Part shown: one piece after another, positions 5,985 to 7,091 of the stretch
Numbering within the stretch: position 1 is the stretch's first letter
How the letters are laid out: every line of letters begins with the position of its first letter
NCBI GenBank assembly: GCA_035914695.1
Contig: JAMIQH010000131.1
Span: 1 to 7,091 of the forward strand
Reading direction: 5' to 3'
Origin: JAOSJT01 sp035914695
GTDB lineage: Bacteria; Bacteroidota; Ignavibacteria; SZUA-365
Length of the DNA stretch: 7,091 nt
Position numbers and translations under genes: made by a program
Notes under the pieces: model-generated
Told to the model about the DNA's origin: nothing
Seen by the model: only the letters and a program-made list of their open reading frames with translations
Databases searched by the model: none

Positions 5985-7091
5985 ATGGACCTCTTCTATC
6001 TCATTCTCGCCGTTCTCCTGCTTACCGCCATCGCGGACTTGGTGGTGGGCGTTGCCAACGACGCGGTCAACTTTCTGAACTCCGCCATCGGGTCGAAAGT
6101 CGCTCCACGCACGGTGATCATGATCATCGCTTCACTTGGTATTCTCACCGGCGTGACGTTTTCCAGCGGCATGATGGAAATCGCGCGCAAGGGCATTTTC
6201 AATCCCGAGATGCTGACTTTTGTGGACGTGATGTTCATCTTCTCCGCCACCATGCTCACGGACGTGTTGCTGCTGGATTTCTTCAACACCTTCGGTTTGC
6301 CCACATCGACCACCGTGTCGCTGGTCTTCGAGCTTCTGGGCGCGGCCTTCGCCATTTCACTGATCAAGGTATTGACCACGGGAACAGGTGGCGTTGCCGA
6401 AGCGCTGGCCTTTATCAACACGGCAAGTGTGTTGAAAATCCTGTTCAGTATCGTGCTTTCGGTGGTGGTGGCCTTCATTGTGGGTTCGCTCGTGCAGTAT
6501 TTCTCGCGTATGCTCTTCACCTTCGACATCAACGCGAAAATCAAGCGCTACGGCTCGATCTGGGGTGGCTTCGCGCTCGCCGCGCTGACGTATTTCCTGC
6601 TGGTGAAAGGTGCGAAAGGCGCATCCTTCCTCAGCGAGACGCAGGCGGACTGGATCAAGGCCAATGCCCTGCTGCTGTCGGCCGCGTCCTGGGCGTTCTG
6701 GACCGTGGTCATGCAGCTGCTGACCTGGTTCACCAAGGTGAACATTTTCAAACCGGTCGTACTCGCCGGTACCTTTGCGTTGGCCATGGCATTCGCGGCG
6801 AACGATCTGGTGAACTTCATCGGTGCGCCGCTGGCCGGTCTCTTCGCGATGCAGCATGTGCAGGGTGTGGAGAATCCACTCACACAGATGATGGGCGCAC
6901 TGGCCGAACCCGTCCGCGCCAACACGTGGATGCTGCTCATCGCCGGTGCCATCATGGCGGCAACCTTGTGGATGAGCAAAAAGGCGCGCACTGTGACGGC
7001 CACAGAGGTGAATCTCGGCCGTCAGGGTGAGGGACATGAGCGTTTCGAGTCCAATGCCGCCGCGCGCTCCATCGTGCGTGCGGTGCTCGCG
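5985..7091 (+). CDS. PiT-family inorganic phosphate transporter (partial, C-terminus outside window)
   Basis: A polytopic inner-membrane carrier taking up phosphate with H+ or Na+. The 369 codons seen run to the right edge without a stop. Both PiT signatures are present: GVANDAVNFLNSAIGSKVAP at 22-41 and AFAANDLVNFIGAPLAG at 269-285, the two inverted ANDxxN repeats; GLPTSTT lies at 104-110. Hydrophobic segments fall at about 3-24, 43-60, 82-98, 112-130, 150-171, 190-207, 227-248, 256-275 and 314-330. The hydrophilic stretch after residue 331 suggests a further soluble segment or loop. Similar long forms, with GSKVA and PTSTTVSLVFELLGAA, occur to my memory in Bacteroidota and related phyla and can exceed 700 residues. 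The start is fixed because the in-frame upstream codons reach a stop at 5943 with no ATG or GTG. The ribosome site is absent or weak. Operon position after phoU supports phosphate as substrate. Confidence 0.92.
   Translation, partial: MDLFYLILAVLLLTAIADLVVGVANDAVNFLNSAIGSKVAPRTVIMIIASLGILTGVTFSSGMMEIARKGIFNPEMLTFVDVMFIFSATMLTDVLLLDFFNTFGLPTSTTVSLVFELLGAAFAISLIKVLTTGTGGVAEALAFINTASVLKILFSIVLSVVVAFIVGSLVQYFSRMLFTFDINAKIKRYGSIWGGFALAALTYFLLVKGAKGASFLSETQADWIKANALLLSAASWAFWTVVMQLLTWFTKVNIFKPVVLAGTFALAMAFAANDLVNFIGAPLAGLFAMQHVQGVENPLTQMMGALAEPVRANTWMLLIAGAIMAATLWMSKKARTVTATEVNLGRQGEGHERFESNAAARSIVRAVLA

Overview
The window is dense bacterial DNA, GC-rich (by eye about 60%), with five complete or partial proteins plus one more partial gene at the right edge and very little non-coding sequence. 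The IorA and PiT protein sequences resemble forms I associate with Bacteroidota and the PVC group. The PhoB/PhoR pair resembles those of Verrucomicrobiota-like bacteria. A GC-rich environmental bacterium near the PVC/FCB lineages fits, but this is an impression from recalled motifs, not a search, and the phylum should be treated as unresolved.

Left part (1-2644) holds two divergent genes. On the minus strand is the N-terminal 462 codons of the alpha subunit of indolepyruvate:ferredoxin oxidoreductase (iorA), a thiamine-pyrophosphate enzyme of aromatic amino acid / aryl-pyruvate metabolism; its C-terminal end lies beyond the left edge. On the plus strand is a PA0069-type radical SAM protein related to spore photoproduct lyase. 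They share a 180-bp divergent spacer with small inverted repeats. The radical SAM gene ends in a hairpin plus T-run that overlaps its stop codon and probably insulates it from what follows.

Right part (2645-7091) is a phosphate-response cluster read in one direction: phoB (response regulator), phoR (membrane histidine kinase), phoU (signalling regulator) and a PiT-family phosphate transporter that runs off the right edge. phoB/phoR and phoR/phoU overlap or abut at stop/start codons, and the transporter follows phoU after 39 bp, so the four are probably co-transcribed. The spacer before phoB carries a near-perfect tandem repeat with an 11-bp period and a correctly spaced -10-like element, which looks like a Pho box for autoregulation. 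The inferred logic is that PhoR senses phosphate limitation with PhoU as the link to transport, PhoB activates transcription, and the transporter made from the same operon is a low-affinity PiT carrier rather than the usual Pst ABC system. No pst genes are visible here.

No RNA genes, insertion sequences, CRISPR arrays or phage genes were seen. Apart from the phosphate-operon arrangement, the Pho-box-like repeat and the possible clamp-binding tail on the radical SAM protein, this looks like an ordinary chromosomal region.
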